From the NCBI GenBank assembly GCA_017934845.1, contig JAGBIR010000175.1, positions 1 through 12,215 of the forward strand: DNA of 12,215 bases, given 5' to 3'. A model generated the notes under the pieces. The model made no database searches, was not told where the DNA came from, and was given only the letters and a program-made list of their open reading frames with translations. The number at the start of each line of letters is the position of its first letter. Position 1 is the first letter of the stretch. This DNA comes from Alistipes sp. Lineage in GTDB: Bacteria; Bacteroidota; Bacteroidia; Bacteroidales; Rikenellaceae. Both the position numbers and the translations under genes were made by a program. Shown here in pieces: positions 5,749 through 12,215 of the stretch.

Positions 5749-7869
5749 ATGACAATAGAACAACAGATCATAGATTTACGCCGCACACTCAACGAGTATA
5801 ACCATAAATACTACGTCGAGAATGCTCCCGTGGTGTCGGATTTCGAATTCGATACCCTTTTGCGTGAGTTACAGGATCTGGAGGCAAAGCACCCCGAATT
5901 CTACGACCCCAACTCGCCTACGATGCGTGTGGGTAGCGATATAAGTAACGAATTTCAGAGCGTCGAGCATAGTTTTCCTATGCTTTCACTCTCGAACACC
6001 TATTCGATTGACGAGCTGGGCGAATGGATCGACCGCGTCGAGAAGGAGGTCGGACAGGTCGAGTATGTATGCGAACTAAAGTTCGATGGTACAGCCATTT
6101 CGCTCACTTACGAGAATGGCTCGTTGCTGCGTGCTGTAACTCGTGGCGACGGCTCACGCGGCGACGACGTAACGGCCAACGTGCGTACCATACGTTCAGT
6201 CCCTTTGAAGTTGCAGGGTAATGACTATCCCGACTTTTTCGAGATTCGTGGCGAGATACTTATGCCCTACTCATCGTTCGATCGACTAAATGCCGAGCGC
6301 GAGCAGCTGGGCGAACCACCCTTTGCCAATCCGCGTAATGCCGCTGCAGGAACACTCAAGCAGCAGCAGTCGCAGGTGGTAGCAAAACGCGGTTTGGATT
6401 GTACACTATACCAAATTGCCGGTCGTGACCTGCCGTTTGACTCTCATTGGGATAACCTTAAGGCGGCACGTCGATGGGGTTTCAAAATATCGGACGCTGC
6501 GCGTATCTGTCACAATCGCGAGGAGATTGAGGCGTTTATTGCATATTGGGACACAGAGCGAAAGTCGCTGCCATTCCCTACAGATGGTGTTGTAATAAAG
6601 GTTAACCGCAATGCCGACCGTCGCGCATTGGGAACAACATCGAAGGCTCCCAAATGGGCCGTTGCCTATAAATTCAAGGCCGAGCAGGCTCTTACACGCC
6701 TTTTGAAGGTGACCTATCAGGTGGGCCGTACGGGAGCTATTACACCCGTTGCTAACCTTGAGCCGGTATTGTTGGCGGGAACAACCGTCAAGCGCGCAAC
6801 GCTGCATAATGCCGATCAGATTGCTGTGCTCGATCTTCGCGAGGGCGATATGGTTTATGTTGAGAAGGGCGGCGAGATTATCCCAAAGATTACGGGTGTA
6901 GAGCTATCGATGCGTGAAGCTGACCTTCAGCCTTTGCAATATATTGACCACTGCCCCGAGTGTGGTGCAAAGTTGGTACGTTACGAGGGCGAGGCGAAGC
7001 ACTACTGTCCCAACCAGAGCAATTGCCGTCCGCAGATTTTGGGACGCATCATTCACTTCATACGTCGCAAGGCGATGAATATTGAGTCGCTGGGCGAGGA
7101 GACCGTTGAGTTGTTGTTCGAGAATGGTTTGATTGAGTGTATTGCCGACCTTTACGACCTTAAGGCTACGCAAATTGCTACACTGCCACGAATGGGCGAA
7201 AAGTCGGCCGAAAACATAATGCAGAGCATAGAACGCTCGAAGCAGGTAGCATTCCACCGCGTATTGTTTGCGCTGGGAATACGTTTCGTAGGCGAAACAA
7301 CGGCAAAATATCTTGCTGCACACTTCCGCACGATGGATGCCGTAATGCAGGCAACCAAAGAGCAGCTCTTGGAGGCCGAGGAGGTTGGCGATAAGATTGC
7401 CGATTCTATTATGGAGTATTTTGCCGACGCTAAAAACATCGCAATTATCGAGCGTCTGCGCAATGCCGGTCTTCAGTTTGAAGCAGTACAGGCAGAGGCG
7501 GCATCCACCTCGCTGGAGGGCTTGACGTTTGTTATCTCAGGCTCATTTGCGAACCACTCGCGCGACGAATTAAAGGCTCTTATCGAGGCGCATGGAGGGA
7601 AGAATCTGGCAGCTGTGTCGGGTAATACTTCGTATCTGTTGGCGGGCGATAAGATTGGCCCTGCAAAGTTGCAGAAGGCTACAAAACTCGGCGTACAGAT
7701 TATCTCGGAGGAGGATTTTATGAAGATGATCGAGGATAGCGAATCTGTAACACCACCGACCGAGCCGACCCCGACCGAGCCGGCAGCCGTTAGAATAACA
7801 AATGCGGAGAGTCCGGCACAAGAGGATAAGCAAAAAGAGCCTACACCAATACAAGGCACACTATTTTAG
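5749..7869 (+). CDS. ligA: NAD-dependent DNA ligase
   Basis: LigA seals nicks with 3'-OH and 5'-phosphate ends during replication and repair, using NAD+ as AMP donor. All bacterial domains are present over 706 residues. The N-terminal Ia domain has YYVENAPVVSDFEFD (21-35). The adenylation domain has the nucleophile Lys111 in ELKFDG and EIRGEI (165-170). The OB fold follows. A Cys4 zinc finger is formed by C402, C405, C420 and C426. A helix-hairpin-helix region covers about 440-580, including LPRMGEKSA and LGIRFVGE. The BRCT domain covers about 588-662. The protein is longer than E. coli LigA (671) because of a roughly 45-residue Pro/Glu-rich tail (664-706) ending IQGTLF, which resembles a sliding-clamp-binding pentapeptide. 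The ATG at 5749 gives a normal N-terminus. dapA begins 27 bases downstream, suggesting co-transcription. Confidence 0.98.
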   Translation: MTIEQQIIDLRRTLNEYNHKYYVENAPVVSDFEFDTLLRELQDLEAKHPEFYDPNSPTMRVGSDISNEFQSVEHSFPMLSLSNTYSIDELGEWIDRVEKEVGQVEYVCELKFDGTAISLTYENGSLLRAVTRGDGSRGDDVTANVRTIRSVPLKLQGNDYPDFFEIRGEILMPYSSFDRLNAEREQLGEPPFANPRNAAAGTLKQQQSQVVAKRGLDCTLYQIAGRDLPFDSHWDNLKAARRWGFKISDAARICHNREEIEAFIAYWDTERKSLPFPTDGVVIKVNRNADRRALGTTSKAPKWAVAYKFKAEQALTRLLKVTYQVGRTGAITPVANLEPVLLAGTTVKRATLHNADQIAVLDLREGDMVYVEKGGEIIPKITGVELSMREADLQPLQYIDHCPECGAKLVRYEGEAKHYCPNQSNCRPQILGRIIHFIRRKAMNIESLGEETVELLFENGLIECIADLYDLKATQIATLPRMGEKSAENIMQSIERSKQVAFHRVLFALGIRFVGETTAKYLAAHFRTMDAVMQATKEQLLEAEEVGDKIADSIMEYFADAKNIAIIERLRNAGLQFEAVQAEAASTSLEGLTFVISGSFANHSRDELKALIEAHGGKNLAAVSGNTSYLLAGDKIGPAKLQKATKLGVQIISEEDFMKMIEDSESVTPPTEPTPTEPAAVRITNAESPAQEDKQKEPTPIQGTLF
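7756..7782 (+). repeat. Short tandem repeat in the ligA tail
   Basis: CCGACCGAGCCG occurs at 7756-7767 and again at 7771-7782, a period of 15 bases (five codons), encoding PTEPTPTEP. The reading frame is kept. It makes the linker between the BRCT domain and the last residues potentially length-variable. Confidence 0.65.
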
Positions 7870-7896
7870 AGAAAAACATAATAAGATATAAGCACT

Positions 7897-8787
7897 ATGA
7901 AAAATCATAAACTCAGCGGTTTAGGTGCCGCAATGATTACCCCATTCAAGAGCGACAAGGAGTGCGATTGGGATGCTCTTGGTAAGTTGATTGACTACGT
8001 TATCGACGGTGGTGCCGACTACATCGTGAGCCTCGGAACAACAGCCGAAACACCAACGCTGTCGGCCGAGGAGAAGAGTGAGATTCTGCGTTTTACGCGC
8101 GAGAAGATTGCTGGCCGCACGCCTTTGGTTGCGGGTGCAGGTGGTAACGACACACGAATGTTGATTCGCCATATTGCAGAGATGGATTTGGAGGGAGTGG
8201 ATGCCTTGTTGAGCGTTACGCCCTATTACAACAAGCCTTCGCAGGAGGGACTCTATCAACACTATATGGCCGTAGCAGATGCTTCGCCACGCCCCATTAT
8301 TCTATATAATGTTCCGGGCCGTACGGGTGTAAATATGACAGCCGAAACGACTTGCCGCTTGGCGGCCGACCATCCCAACATCATTGCCGTTAAGGAGGCA
8401 TCGGGCAAGATCGACCAAATTGACCAAATTATAAAGAACTGCCCGAAGGATTTTCTTGTTCTCTCGGGCGATGACGGTATGACCATAGATGTTATACGCA
8501 AGGGTGGCGACGGCGTTATTTCGGTTGCAGTTGACTCGTTCCCAAAGTGTTTCTCTCGCGTAGTGTATCTCTGCCGTCAAGGCCTTTTCGATCGTGCCGA
8601 GGAGGCTTATGCACCTCTCCATGAGGCTGTATGCGCACTCTTCGAGCAGGGCAATCCCGTTGGTGTTAAGGCGGCATTATCGATTTTGGGACTTATCGAG
8701 AATAATCTCCGATTGCCATTGGTGCCGGCCACCGATCTGCTGATGAAAAAGATGGAAAGATTAATCAGAGAATACGATTTGTGTTAA
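7897..8787 (+). CDS. dapA: 4-hydroxy-tetrahydrodipicolinate synthase
   Basis: DapA condenses pyruvate with aspartate semialdehyde, the first step of the diaminopimelate/lysine pathway that feeds peptidoglycan synthesis. It is a cytoplasmic TIM-barrel Schiff-base aldolase. The 296 residues are normal for the family. The Schiff-base lysine is Lys166 in IIAVKEASG. The proton-relay residues Thr48/Thr49 (SLGTTAE), Tyr111 (PYYNKP) and Tyr137 (ILYNVPGRTG), and the carboxylate-binding Arg142, all sit at the expected spacing relative to E. coli (Thr44/45, Tyr107, Tyr133, Arg138, Lys161). The full catalytic set separates it from non-catalytic relatives, although N-acetylneuraminate-lyase-like members can look similar. 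It starts 27 bases after ligA, with no promoter box visible in between. The next gene starts 29 bases downstream. Confidence 0.96.
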   Translation: MKNHKLSGLGAAMITPFKSDKECDWDALGKLIDYVIDGGADYIVSLGTTAETPTLSAEEKSEILRFTREKIAGRTPLVAGAGGNDTRMLIRHIAEMDLEGVDALLSVTPYYNKPSQEGLYQHYMAVADASPRPIILYNVPGRTGVNMTAETTCRLAADHPNIIAVKEASGKIDQIDQIIKNCPKDFLVLSGDDGMTIDVIRKGGDGVISVAVDSFPKCFSRVVYLCRQGLFDRAEEAYAPLHEAVCALFEQGNPVGVKAALSILGLIENNLRLPLVPATDLLMKKMERLIREYDLC

Positions 8788-8816
8788 AAGTGCCGTTTAT
8801 AAAGAAAAACACAATT

Positions 8817-9560
8817 ATGAAACGACTTTTATTTACCTTTATTCTCGCCTTTACAACCTTCGCAGCGTGGTCGCAGATTCCCGACGAAGATGATATCATC
8901 CGCAAGACTATGGATACTTCGTCACCCTACTACTACACCTCGCTTATGATGCGTTATATGAATCTCGACAAGCTGTCGATCGAGGATTACCATTACCTCT
9001 ACTACGGATTCGCCTATCAAGACGATTACCGCCCAACGGCAGTAAACAATGCTCTTGATGAGTTGTATGCAATGCTTCCGAGCATTAATGTTGAGACGGC
9101 CGATCGCGAGCAGTTGGAGAATCTGATTCTTATTTGCAAGGAGGTAATGCGAGTTGACCCGTTTAATTTCACGGCACTCAATATGCTTACGTTTGCCTAT
9201 GGAGCTATGGGCGACAAGGCCAAAGAGCAGGCCTATTACGTCAACCTACACGGCATTATGGAGACAATAAAATCATCGGGCGATGGCCGCAGCGAGCGAT
9301 ACCCCATGCATATTATTATGTTCTCACACGCCGTTGATTTGGTTTCATCGATGGGTATGGCTTCGCAACGCGCCGAGATTATTAGCCGCAATGTGGAGTT
9401 TATTCCCTTGGTTTCGGCTCGACGAATGCCCGATGGTAAGAAGATTCGCGGATTCTATTTCGACTATAGCCGCATATATCGCAACAAACCCGACGATGTG
9501 ACATTTAAGAAGAAACGTACTTGGCAGTTCAACGGACTCAAGCCGCGTGAATATAAATAA
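8817..9560 (+). CDS. Exported DUF4919-like protein of unknown function
   Basis: From the ATG at 8817 the protein has 247 residues and a clear signal peptide (MKRLLFTFILAFTTFAAWSQ, cut around residues 19-20). It has no lipobox Cys and no later membrane segment, so it should be periplasmic or secreted. The mature part opens with SPYYYTSLMMRYMNLDKLSI (36-55), then EDYHYLYYGFAYQDDYRP (56-73). I recognise this Tyr-rich block from Bacteroidales proteins grouped as DUF4919, a match from memory. The rest looks helical, with some tetratricopeptide-like character (RVDPFNFTALNMLTFAYGAM), but I cannot assign repeats firmly. A GTG at 8781 inside the end of dapA keeps the frame, but it would put a charged extension ahead of the signal peptide and is rejected. 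It lies between dapA and a secreted peptidase-like gene. The function is unknown. Confidence 0.83.
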   Translation: MKRLLFTFILAFTTFAAWSQIPDEDDIIRKTMDTSSPYYYTSLMMRYMNLDKLSIEDYHYLYYGFAYQDDYRPTAVNNALDELYAMLPSINVETADREQLENLILICKEVMRVDPFNFTALNMLTFAYGAMGDKAKEQAYYVNLHGIMETIKSSGDGRSERYPMHIIMFSHAVDLVSSMGMASQRAEIISRNVEFIPLVSARRMPDGKKIRGFYFDYSRIYRNKPDDVTFKKKRTWQFNGLKPREYK

Positions 9561-9584
9561 TGAACAGAATAAAACAGAATAGAT

Positions 9585-10865
9585 ATGTATAAACCCGTAT
9601 TACGACATTTGGCAATATTGTTCTCACTGCTGACGCTCATCTTTGTGCAGGCGTGCTGCCCCGAGGATGATGACACACCTGAGCAGCCACAGACTCCCCA
9701 TACACTACTCTATTACTTTGTGGGGACCGACCTATCGTACTATTTCGGCAATAACATTTCGGCTGCCGGCAAGGCATTGGCTGCGCTCACCGAGGCGGGA
9801 GGAGTGTTGGCCGAGGAGGAGAATAAGTCGCGCGTATTGTGCTTTATTCAGCGTAGCAAGACATCGGCCGAGATTATCGAACTGAAGTATGCCGATGGTC
9901 TTTTCGAGCAGGAGGTTTTGGCTTCGTATGAGGTGCCAAAGGCGATGACTTCAGAGCAGATGGGTAGCTACCTAAAGGATATGATTGAGTTGGCTCCAGC
10001 CGTAAGCTACGGCTTGGTAATGGGAGGTCATAGCCGCGCATGGACACTTGTTAACTCGCCCGACTTCTATGCTACTACGTCGGACTATGGCATCGGCCGC
10101 CCGCAGTTTCGTCGTTATTGGGAGCGTGACCCCGAGGCTCTCGTAACACGTTTCTTTGGCGAGGGTTACCCCTTCTTCAGCTCTTACAGCGAGGGGGCAA
10201 GCAACTTCTTCGACATAACCGACATCGCATCGGCACTCAGCTCAACGGGCGTTAAGTTCGAATATGCGATCTACGATGCTTGCTTTATGTCGAACATTGA
10301 GTCGCTATACGACCTGCGCAACAACTCAAAATATGCCATTGCAAGCGTTTCCGAGGTTATGGGTAACGGATTCCCCTACGATAGAATCATCCCCCACCTC
10401 TTTAAGACCAACGGCAAGAGTTTCGATTTAGAAAGTGTTTGTTATGAGTTCTACGACTACTATCGCACGAGTGCAGGCTATTCGGGATCGGTTGCGCTGA
10501 CCGATTGTACCGAGCTGGATGCACTTGCAGCCGCAACAAAGAGAGTTAATAACGGCAGCAAGAACGAGGTTGATAACGGCGATCTGCAATATTACGATGG
10601 CCTGAATCCGCACCTCTTCTTCGACTTTGGTCAATATATCAACGCCTTGTGTGCCGACGAGGCGACTCGTACGGCTTTCCAGACACAGCTGGACAAGACC
10701 ATCGTTTGCAAATATACGCTCAACTCTTTCTATACGGGTTTGAAACCTTATCGCGGTACACACAAAATCGACACCGAAGCATATAGCGGAGTAACAACAT
10801 CGCAGCCTTCGGAGATGTATCGTTCGGAGTATGAATCAACAGCGTGGTATAAGGCAACGCATTAA
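9585..10865 (+). CDS. Clostripain-like (family C11) cysteine peptidase lipoprotein
   Basis: This 426-residue protein begins with a lipoprotein signal (hydrophobic to residue 23, then VQACC, with Cys24 as the lipidation site). An acidic, Pro-rich spacer (27-38) follows, so it is probably anchored in the outer membrane or on the cell surface. The body resembles clostripain-family (C11) peptidases: TLLYYFVGTDLSYYF (40-54) as first strand and loop, YGLVMGGHSRAWTL (142-155) with candidate catalytic His149, and FEYAIYDACFMSNIE (225-239) with candidate nucleophile Cys233. The His is followed by Ser, not the common Gly, so activity should be tested. C11 enzymes cut after Arg or Lys and often self-activate. 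The substrate is unknown. It is the last gene of the probable ligA unit, 24 bases after the DUF4919-like gene, and ends at a strong terminator. Confidence 0.85.
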   Translation: MYKPVLRHLAILFSLLTLIFVQACCPEDDDTPEQPQTPHTLLYYFVGTDLSYYFGNNISAAGKALAALTEAGGVLAEEENKSRVLCFIQRSKTSAEIIELKYADGLFEQEVLASYEVPKAMTSEQMGSYLKDMIELAPAVSYGLVMGGHSRAWTLVNSPDFYATTSDYGIGRPQFRRYWERDPEALVTRFFGEGYPFFSSYSEGASNFFDITDIASALSSTGVKFEYAIYDACFMSNIESLYDLRNNSKYAIASVSEVMGNGFPYDRIIPHLFKTNGKSFDLESVCYEFYDYYRTSAGYSGSVALTDCTELDALAAATKRVNNGSKNEVDNGDLQYYDGLNPHLFFDFGQYINALCADEATRTAFQTQLDKTIVCKYTLNSFYTGLKPYRGTHKIDTEAYSGVTTSQPSEMYRSEYESTAWYKATH

Positions 10866-10884
10866 ACATTGACACTACAAAAAC

Positions 10885-10919
10885 AAAATATCCTCGCCCC
10901 TGACGGACGAGGATATTTT
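10885..10919. terminator. Bidirectional terminator between the peptidase gene and fprA
   Basis: AAAATATCCTCG (10885-10896) and CGAGGATATTTT (10908-10919) form a perfect 12-bp stem around an 11-base loop. T-rich sequence follows on the plus strand (ATTTTATATT), and the minus strand reads TTTTGTTTTTG after the stem. It lies 19 bases past the peptidase stop and 20 bases past the fprA stop, so it can end both convergent transcripts. Confidence 0.85.
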
Positions 10920-10939
10920 ATATTATAGTAGTAATCCAA

Positions 10940-12103
10940 CTACGCCAAAATAGCATCGGCCAACGCCTCAAGTGAGGGAATATCCTCCTGCTTCATACGC
11001 GAGCGGATAGTTACCATAGGCTCAACAATCTCAACGTCCTTCATGGTCTCTAACATCGAACGCATAACGCGGCCCGCAACGGGAGCCCACGAGCCATTCT
11101 CGATAATGCCGACACGACGCTTCTGATAAGACTTAATCTTCAAGTGGTGCAAGAAGTCGTGCATTGGCGGGAATACATCGCCATCATACGATGCCGCAGC
11201 CACCACGAGTTTACCCATACGGAAGGCATCTTCAACAGCCTCGGCCATATCGTCGCGGCTCAAATCGGCAATCGACACCTTAGCAGCACCCTTCGCAATC
11301 AAAATATCTTTCATCTTACGTGCCACCTCGGCAGTATTACCGTGAATTGAGGCAAACGCTACGAATACGCCCTCGGTCTCGACATCATACTTACTCCAAG
11401 TGTCATACAAACCTATATAATAGCCCAGATTCTCCTTCAACACAGGGCCGTGCAACGGACAGATACACTCAATGTCGAGCGTAGCGGCCTTCTTAAGCAG
11501 AGCCTGCACCGGCTGGCCATACTTACCGCAGATATTGAAATAGTAACGACGTGCCTCACAAGCCCACTCCTCGTCGTGGCTCAAAGCTCCAAACTTACCA
11601 AAGCCATCGGCCGAGAACAACACCTTATCTGCAGCATCATACGACACCATAACCTCGGGCCAATGCACCATAGGAGCCATTGCAAAATGAAGTGTATGCT
11701 TTCCGAGTGAAAGTGTATCGCCCTCCTTTACGGCTATGGTACGCTCTGCAAAACTATCCTCAACATAGAACTGAGGCATCATCTGCGCAGCACGGGCCGA
11801 AGTAACAATCTGCAAGGCGGGATATTTTGCCATCACATCGGCAATAGAGCCGGCGTGATCGGGCTCGAGGTGATGCACCACCAGAAAGTCGGGCTGGCGC
11901 GAGCCAAGTACCGTAGCAACATTTTCTAACCACTCGCCGCACTTACGCTTATCGACCGTATCCATAATGGCAATCTTCTCGTCAAGAACAACATACGAGT
12001 TGTAAGATATGCCATTGGGCACTACATATTGGCTCTCGAAAAGATCGATATCACAATCATCAACGCCAACGTATTTGATATCTTTTGTTACGTCAAAAAT
12101 CAT
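10940..12103 (-). CDS. fprA: Flavodiiron protein (FprA-type, oxygen/NO reductase)
   Basis: This 387-residue A-type flavoprotein reduces oxygen to water, or nitric oxide to nitrous oxide, in the cytoplasm of anaerobes, protecting oxygen-sensitive enzymes. The N-terminal metallo-beta-lactamase-like domain (1-240) carries all six diiron ligands: His78, Glu80, Asp82 and His83 in HHLEPDHAGS, with His83 as the usual non- or alternate ligand in some members; His147 in MVHWPE; Asp166 in SADGFGKFG; and His218 in CPLHGPV. The C-terminal flavodoxin domain (about 245-387) starts with the FMN phosphate loop FASIHGNTAEVA (250-261) and contains AASYDGDVFPPM and ENGSWAPVAG. There is no rubredoxin extension, so electrons must come from a separate partner. 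The ATG at 12101-12103 lies 9 bases after the stop of an upstream gene on the same strand. No separate promoter is visible, suggesting co-transcription. Confidence 0.96.
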   Translation of the reverse strand: MIFDVTKDIKYVGVDDCDIDLFESQYVVPNGISYNSYVVLDEKIAIMDTVDKRKCGEWLENVATVLGSRQPDFLVVHHLEPDHAGSIADVMAKYPALQIVTSARAAQMMPQFYVEDSFAERTIAVKEGDTLSLGKHTLHFAMAPMVHWPEVMVSYDAADKVLFSADGFGKFGALSHDEEWACEARRYYFNICGKYGQPVQALLKKAATLDIECICPLHGPVLKENLGYYIGLYDTWSKYDVETEGVFVAFASIHGNTAEVARKMKDILIAKGAAKVSIADLSRDDMAEAVEDAFRMGKLVVAAASYDGDVFPPMHDFLHHLKIKSYQKRRVGIIENGSWAPVAGRVMRSMLETMKDVEIVEPMVTIRSRMKQEDIPSLEALADAILA

Positions 12104-12112
12104 AATAGCAAA

Positions 12113-12215
12113 TTATTTTGTTTTATATGCGCAACGGTATTTACCATTGGCAAGTTTTGTCATCTTACCTTTCAACAAATTACGGCGCAACGGCGTAAGG
12201 CGATCGGTGAAGACC
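12113..12215 (-). CDS. C-terminal end of an unidentified gene (runs off right edge)
   Basis: On the minus strand an open frame enters from the right edge and stops with TAA at 12113-12115, giving 33 residues: VFTDRLTPLR, then RNLLKGKMTK, LANGKYRCAY and KTK. The tail is strongly basic (about a third Lys/Arg). The stop is 9 bases ahead of the fprA start codon, which fits a tightly packed operon. I do not recognise the family from so short a piece. A basic C-terminal tail is compatible with a nucleic-acid- or ribosome-binding protein, but that is only a guess. Confidence 0.6.
   Translation of the reverse strand, partial: VFTDRLTPLRRNLLKGKMTKLANGKYRCAYKTK

Noticed and set aside
6406..7859. Minus-strand open frames inside ligA up to about 139 codons
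   Set aside because: They lie antisense to an intact LigA with every domain conserved, and their translations look like shadow coding.
8781..8816. GTG start for the DUF4919-like protein, overlapping the end of dapA
   Set aside because: It would place charged residues (FIKKNT) ahead of a normal signal peptide. The ATG at 8817 gives a standard export signal.
1..12215. Mobile element, prophage, CRISPR or defence system
   Set aside because: No transposase, integrase, terminal inverted repeats, spaced direct repeats or defence-type protein domains were seen. Most of the genes are core metabolic ones.

Overview
The window looks like ordinary chromosomal housekeeping DNA from an anaerobic member of the order Bacteroidales. 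I would guess Alistipes or another Rikenellaceae, but the genus is not proven. The evidence is the protein set (AsnA, PurA, LigA, an ECF sigma cluster with an exported partner, a C11-type peptidase lipoprotein, FprA and Etf), the lack of clear Shine-Dalgarno sequences, and several copies of the Bacteroidetes -7 promoter box TAnnTTTG. I see no insertion sequence, CRISPR array, tRNA, rRNA or phage gene. No stretch longer than 300 bases lacks a gene.

Left arm (1-1860, minus strand): purA (adenylosuccinate synthetase) is followed by the N-terminal third of etfB (electron transfer flavoprotein beta subunit), which runs off the left edge. The 192-base gap between them holds two hairpins, and both loops carry the self-complementary hexamer TCGCGA.

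Centre left (1861-4128, plus strand): a divergent control region carries a good purA promoter, a probable sigma-operon promoter and two small dyads. It leads into three tightly packed genes: an ECF sigma factor, a single-pass membrane protein that is probably its anti-sigma factor, and an exported protein with a DUF4252-like front end and two tandem copies of an Ig-like or carboxypeptidase-regulatory-like repeat. A strong intrinsic terminator closes the unit. This is the least ordinary part of the window.

Centre (4162-5631): asnA (aspartate-ammonia ligase) has its own promoter box. It converges on a small acidic conserved protein, and the two share a bidirectional terminator.

Centre right (5611-10919, plus strand): an AT-rich divergent region with phased T-tracts separates the small protein from a likely four-gene unit: ligA, dapA, a DUF4919-like exported protein and a clostripain-like (C11) lipoprotein, with gaps of 24-29 bases. 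The ligase ends in a short Pro/Glu tail that finishes with a possible sliding-clamp-binding pentapeptide. A bidirectional terminator ends the unit.

Right arm (10940-12215, minus strand): fprA (flavodiiron oxygen/NO reductase) lies 9 bases downstream of the last 33 codons of an unidentified gene that enters from the right edge.

Nothing here amounts to a clearly new biological system. The items most worth a second look are the repeat-bearing sigma-operon protein, the paired TCGCGA-loop hairpins, and the LigA C-terminal tail.
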